Of a DNA stretch of 8,047 bases, positions 5,606 to 8,047 are shown one piece after another. The stretch spans positions 1 to 8,047 of the forward strand of contig JABFVP010000296.1 of NCBI GenBank assembly GCA_013362725.1, read 5' to 3'. The DNA comes from Cupriavidus sp. (GTDB lineage: Bacteria > Pseudomonadota > Gammaproteobacteria > Burkholderiales > Burkholderiaceae). The translations under genes and the position numbers were made by a program. How positions within the stretch are numbered: position 1 is the first letter of the stretch; each line of letters begins with the position of its first letter. Below the pieces are notes generated by a model. The model saw only the letters and a list, made by a program, of their open reading frames with translations. It was not told the DNA's origin and ran no database searches.

Positions 5606-6292
5606 ATGACTCAGGATGAACTCAAGGCGCTGGTCGCGCAAGCCGCCGCCGACTACGTGAAGCAGGAAGTGCCCGAGGGAGCCGTGCTCGGCGTGGGCAC
5701 CGGCTCCACCGCCAACCTCTTCATCGACGCCGTGGCGGCGTTCACGGAGCGCTTCGCGGGTGCGGTGTCGAGCTCCGAGGCCTCCACGCGGCGCCTGCAG
5801 CAGCACGGCTTCAAGGTGCTGGACCTGAACGAGGTCGACGAGATTCCGGTGTATGTCGACGGCGCCGACGAGATCGATGCCAGCGGCGCCATGGTCAAGG
5901 GCGGCGGCGGGGCGCTGACGCGCGAGAAGATCGTCGCGTCGGTAGCGAAGCGCTTTGTCTGCATCGCCGATGGCAGCAAGCTGGTGCAGACCATGGGTAC
6001 CTTCCCGCTGCCGGTCGAGGTGGTGCCGATGGCACGTGCCGCGGTGGCGCGCAAGCTGCAGGCCCTGGGCGGCCAGCCGCGCCTGCGCATGACCAAGGAA
6101 GGCGGCATCTACAAGACCGACAACGGCAATGTGATCCTCGACGTGGCCGGCCTGAAGATCGACGATCCGCGCGGCCTGGAGCAGACCATCAACCAGGTGC
6201 CCGGCGTGGTCACTGTGGGCCTGTTCGCGCTGCGCGGCGCCGACGTGCTGCTGCTCGGCACCGGCGACGGGGTGCAGCGCACGGACTACTGA
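5606..6292 (+). CDS. rpiA: Ribose-5-phosphate isomerase A
   Basis: RpiA interconverts ribose-5-phosphate and ribulose-5-phosphate in the non-oxidative pentose phosphate pathway, supplying ribose for nucleotides. The 228-aa length is normal for bacterial RpiA. The phosphate-binding loop GVGTGSTA is at 29-36. Active-site D85 and D88 lie in YVDGADEID, and K98 and catalytic E107 lie in KGGGGALTREK; these match E. coli D81, D84, K94 and E103. The C-terminal GLFALRGADVLLLGT is typical. The ATG at 5606 is chosen because family homology starts there; the frame is open back to 5507 but without family sequence. No strong Shine-Dalgarno is visible (ggctgttgtc before the ATG). Its neighbour tal acts in the same pathway. 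A bidirectional terminator follows 34 bases after the stop. Confidence 0.97.
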   Translation: MTQDELKALVAQAAADYVKQEVPEGAVLGVGTGSTANLFIDAVAAFTERFAGAVSSSEASTRRLQQHGFKVLDLNEVDEIPVYVDGADEIDASGAMVKGGGGALTREKIVASVAKRFVCIADGSKLVQTMGTFPLPVEVVPMARAAVARKLQALGGQPRLRMTKEGGIYKTDNGNVILDVAGLKIDDPRGLEQTINQVPGVVTVGLFALRGADVLLLGTGDGVQRTDY

Positions 6293-6326
6293 ACGCGCGA
6301 CCCGGCGCAGGCGTCAGCCACCAAAG

Positions 6327-6357
6327 AAAATGGGGTGCCGCGGGCACCCCATTTTTT
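6327..6357. terminator. Bidirectional Rho-independent terminator between rpiA and yggX
   Basis: AAAATGGGGTGCC (6327-6339) pairs with GGCACCCCATTTT (6343-6355) around a GCG loop, and the T-run extends to 6357. The stem is a 9-bp GC-rich core plus four A-T pairs. On the plus strand it ends rpiA with a six-base U-run. On the minus strand it ends the yggX transcript with UUUU, then C and UUU. The two genes converge on it. Confidence 0.92.
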
Positions 6358-6376
6358 CATGATCGCAAGGACCGGA

Positions 6377-6649
6377 TCAGGACTGCGGCGGCACGTAGCC
6401 CTGGGCCTGGTCGGCGCCTTCGCCGAAGAAGTACTTCTCGGTCTGCTTGAGCAGGTACTGGCGCGCACGCGCATCGGCCATGTTCAGGCGGTTTTCGTTG
6501 ATCAGCATGGTCTGGTGCTTGAGCCAGCCGGCCCAGGCTTCCTTGGACACGTTCTGCCAGATCTTCTTGCCCAGTTCGCCGGGCAGCGGCGGGAAGTCGA
6601 GACCTTCGGCTTCCTTGTTCAGCTTGATGCAATGGACCGTGCGGGCCAT
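6377..6649 (-). CDS. yggX: Probable Fe(2+)-trafficking protein, YggX family
   Basis: YggX proteins are small cytosolic proteins that protect Fe-S clusters and limit oxidative damage linked to labile iron; they are proposed to carry Fe(II). The 90-aa product begins MARTVHCIKL and carries the family's single conserved Cys7. The core shows PPLPGELGKKIW and KEAWAGWLKHQTMLINENRLN, both strongly conserved with E. coli YggX, whose length is about the same. The ATG at 6649 is chosen over an in-frame upstream start at 6703 because it has an AAGGAG five bases upstream and matches the family N-terminus. It lies 98 bp downstream of argA on the same strand but has its own promoter-like box in the gap. Confidence 0.95.
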   Translation of the reverse strand: MARTVHCIKLNKEAEGLDFPPLPGELGKKIWQNVSKEAWAGWLKHQTMLINENRLNMADARARQYLLKQTEKYFFGEGADQAQGYVPPQS

Positions 6650-6654
6650 GGGGA

Positions 6655-6660
6655 CTCCTT
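6655..6660 (-). promoter_or_regulatory. Shine-Dalgarno of yggX
   Basis: The minus strand reads AAGGAG followed by tcccc and then ATG at 6649. This is the only consensus ribosome binding site in the window, and it fixes the yggX start. It suggests strong translation compared with rnr, rlmB, tal and rpiA, none of which has a clear one. Confidence 0.85.
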
Positions 6661-6692
6661 GGTATGTTCGTGAGAGCTTCGGCGCTGGCGCT

Positions 6693-6698
6693 ATTGTA
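6693..6698 (-). promoter_or_regulatory. Candidate -10 box for yggX (TACAAT)
   Basis: The minus strand reads ttggcTACAATagc between the argA stop and yggX. A start near 6686 would give a leader of about 36 nt ending in the AAGGAG site. The expected -35 position falls in a GC-rich stretch with no good hexamer. yggX could be made both from here and by read-through from argA, since no terminator is visible between them. Confidence 0.5.
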
Positions 6699-6747
6699 GC
6701 CAAGCAGGGAGGCCGGCCGCGGCGCGGCGGCGATTGTCCCTACGCCG

Positions 6748-8047
6748 TCACAGCTTTTTCATCAGCACCATCGACTTGCGCTGCCAGTTGTAGAGCTTGC
6801 GCTTGTCCTCGGGCAGGTCGTCGACCGTGGCGTGGACGAAGCCGCGCTTGAGGAACCAGTGCTCGGTGCGGGTAGTGAGCACGAACAGCCGCTCCAGGCC
6901 CAGCGCGCGGGCGCGGCGCTCGATGCGCTTGAGCAGGCGCTCGCCGTCGCCGGTGCCCTGGGCCTCGGCCGAGACCGTCAGGCACGCCATTTCGCCCATG
7001 TTCTCGCGCGGATAGTCGTACAGCGCGGCGCAGCCGAACAGCACGCCATCGTGCTCGATCACCGAGAAGTTGGCGATATCGCGCTCGATCAGGTGGCGCC
7101 CGCGCGGCACCAGCGTGCCGTCCTGCTCCAGCGGCGCGATCAGCTGCACGATGCCGCCGACGTCGTCGAGCGTGGCCTCGCGCAGGCTTTCCAGGTCGGT
7201 GTCGGACAGCATGGTGCCGACGCCGTCGTGCAGGAACAGTTCCAGCAGCACCGCGCCGTCGAGCGAGTAGGGGATCAGGTGCGCGCGCGGCACCCCGCCC
7301 TTGAGCGCCTTGACCAGGTGCTGCAGGTAATTGGCGACGTCCGGCGGCAGGTGGTTGTTCTGCAGCCGCTCCACGGCGGTGCGCAGCGACATTTCCTGCA
7401 TCATCTTGCCGACCGGGTCGGGCACGCCCGGCACCTCGGTGATGAAGATCAGCTTGTCGGCCTTGAGCGCGGTGGCAGTGGCGCTGGCCACGTCTTCCAT
7501 CGACAGGTTGAAGGCCTGGCCGGTGGGCGAGAAGCCCAGCGGCGACAGCAGCACCACCTTGCCGTGCGACAGCGACATGCGCACGGATTCGGCGTCGATC
7601 TTGCGCACCAGTCCGGTGTGCTGGTAGTCGGTGCCGTTGACGATGCCGACCGGGCGCGCGGTGACGAAGTTGCCGGAGATCACCGACAGCTGCGCGCCGG
7701 CCATCGGCGTGTTGGGCAGGCCCTGGCTGAACGCGGCCTCGATGTCCAGCCGCAGTTCGCCGGCGGCTTCCTTGGCGCATTCGAGCGCGGCGTTGTCAGT
7801 GACGCGCACGCCGTCGACGAACTGCGACTCGACATGGCGCAGCGCCAGCTGCTCTTCCACCTGCGGGCGCGAGCCGTGCACCAGCACGATCTGCATGCCC
7901 ATCGCGTGCAGCAGCGCGACGTCGTTGACCAGCGCGTTGAGCACGCCCGACTTGACCAGCTCGCCGGCGAAGGCGATCACGAAGGTCTTGCCGCGGAACG
8001 CATGGATATACGGCGCCACCATGCGCAGCCAGTCGACGAACTGCTGG
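6748..8047 (-). CDS. argA: N-acetylglutamate synthase ArgA, 5' end outside the window
   Basis: ArgA transfers an acetyl group from acetyl-CoA to L-glutamate, the first step of arginine synthesis, and is the usual point of arginine feedback inhibition. 432 codons plus the TGA are visible. The N-terminal part is an amino-acid-kinase-like domain (AYIH-type start region with APYIHAFRGKTFVIAFAGE, then VLVHGSRPQVEEQL), which in this family binds arginine rather than phosphorylating. The C-terminal part, from roughly 7180 down, is a GNAT acetyltransferase domain; its acetyl-CoA loop Q-G-T-G-D-G is encoded near 6943-6960, followed by WFLKRGF. A Met codon lies at 8022, but the frame stays open to the edge and encodes QQFVDWLR, which reads like the normal family N-terminus. 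The true start is therefore probably beyond 8047 and the gene is cut by the window, not broken. Confidence 0.95.
   Translation of the reverse strand, partial: QQFVDWLRMVAPYIHAFRGKTFVIAFAGELVKSGVLNALVNDVALLHAMGMQIVLVHGSRPQVEEQLALRHVESQFVDGVRVTDNAALECAKEAAGELRLDIEAAFSQGLPNTPMAGAQLSVISGNFVTARPVGIVNGTDYQHTGLVRKIDAESVRMSLSHGKVVLLSPLGFSPTGQAFNLSMEDVASATATALKADKLIFITEVPGVPDPVGKMMQEMSLRTAVERLQNNHLPPDVANYLQHLVKALKGGVPRAHLIPYSLDGAVLLELFLHDGVGTMLSDTDLESLREATLDDVGGIVQLIAPLEQDGTLVPRGRHLIERDIANFSVIEHDGVLFGCAALYDYPRENMGEMACLTVSAEAQGTGDGERLLKRIERRARALGLERLFVLTTRTEHWFLKRGFVHATVDDLPEDKRKLYNWQRKSMVLMKKL

Noticed and set aside
4334..5806. A 490-codon minus-strand frame over tal and the start of rpiA
   Set aside because: It runs in another frame of tal, is Arg/Ala/Gly-rich and crosses the tal and rpiA promoter region. 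The tal frame has all catalytic residues.
8020..8022. ATG at 8022 as the argA start
   Set aside because: The open frame continues to the window edge and encodes QQFVDWLR, which looks like normal ArgA sequence, so this Met is probably internal.

Overview
The window looks like a conserved chromosomal housekeeping segment from a high-GC betaproteobacterium of the Burkholderiaceae, most likely the Cupriavidus/Ralstonia lineage. This rests on strongly GC-biased codon use, on protein sequences that read like that group, and on the gene set. It is recognition from memory, not a database match. No insertion sequence, phage gene, CRISPR array, toxin-antitoxin pair or defence cassette is visible, and I see no undescribed multi-gene system.

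Layout. Positions 1-102 hold three tandem inverted repeats, at least one of which is a good Rho-independent terminator. A minus-strand tRNA-Leu(CAG) follows (110-196), driven by a near-perfect sigma70 promoter (222-249). Divergent from it runs a plus-strand block: rnr (RNase R, probable TTG start), a strong intergenic hairpin, rlmB (23S rRNA G2251 2'-O-methyltransferase) and a sirtuin deacylase gene. The sirtuin reading frame overlaps the end of rlmB by 140 bp. Convergent to this block is minus-strand tal (transaldolase). Divergent from tal is plus-strand rpiA (ribose-5-phosphate isomerase A). A bidirectional terminator separates rpiA from minus-strand yggX (Fe(2+)-trafficking/oxidative-damage protection protein) and argA (N-acetylglutamate synthase), whose 5' end lies beyond position 8047.

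Functions. tRNA-Leu, rnr and rlmB all serve the translation and RNA machinery, and rnr-rlmB is the same order as in E. coli. tal and rpiA are both non-oxidative pentose-phosphate enzymes, placed back to back over a 169-bp divergent promoter region. argA opens arginine biosynthesis, and yggX follows it on the same strand but has its own promoter-like sequence and a strong ribosome binding site. The points most worth a second look are the long rlmB/sirtuin overlap, a possible leaderless rlmB mRNA just after a 14-bp hairpin, the compact tRNA-Leu/rnr divergent control region, and the terminator-like palindromes at the left edge. No stretch longer than 300 bases lacks a gene.
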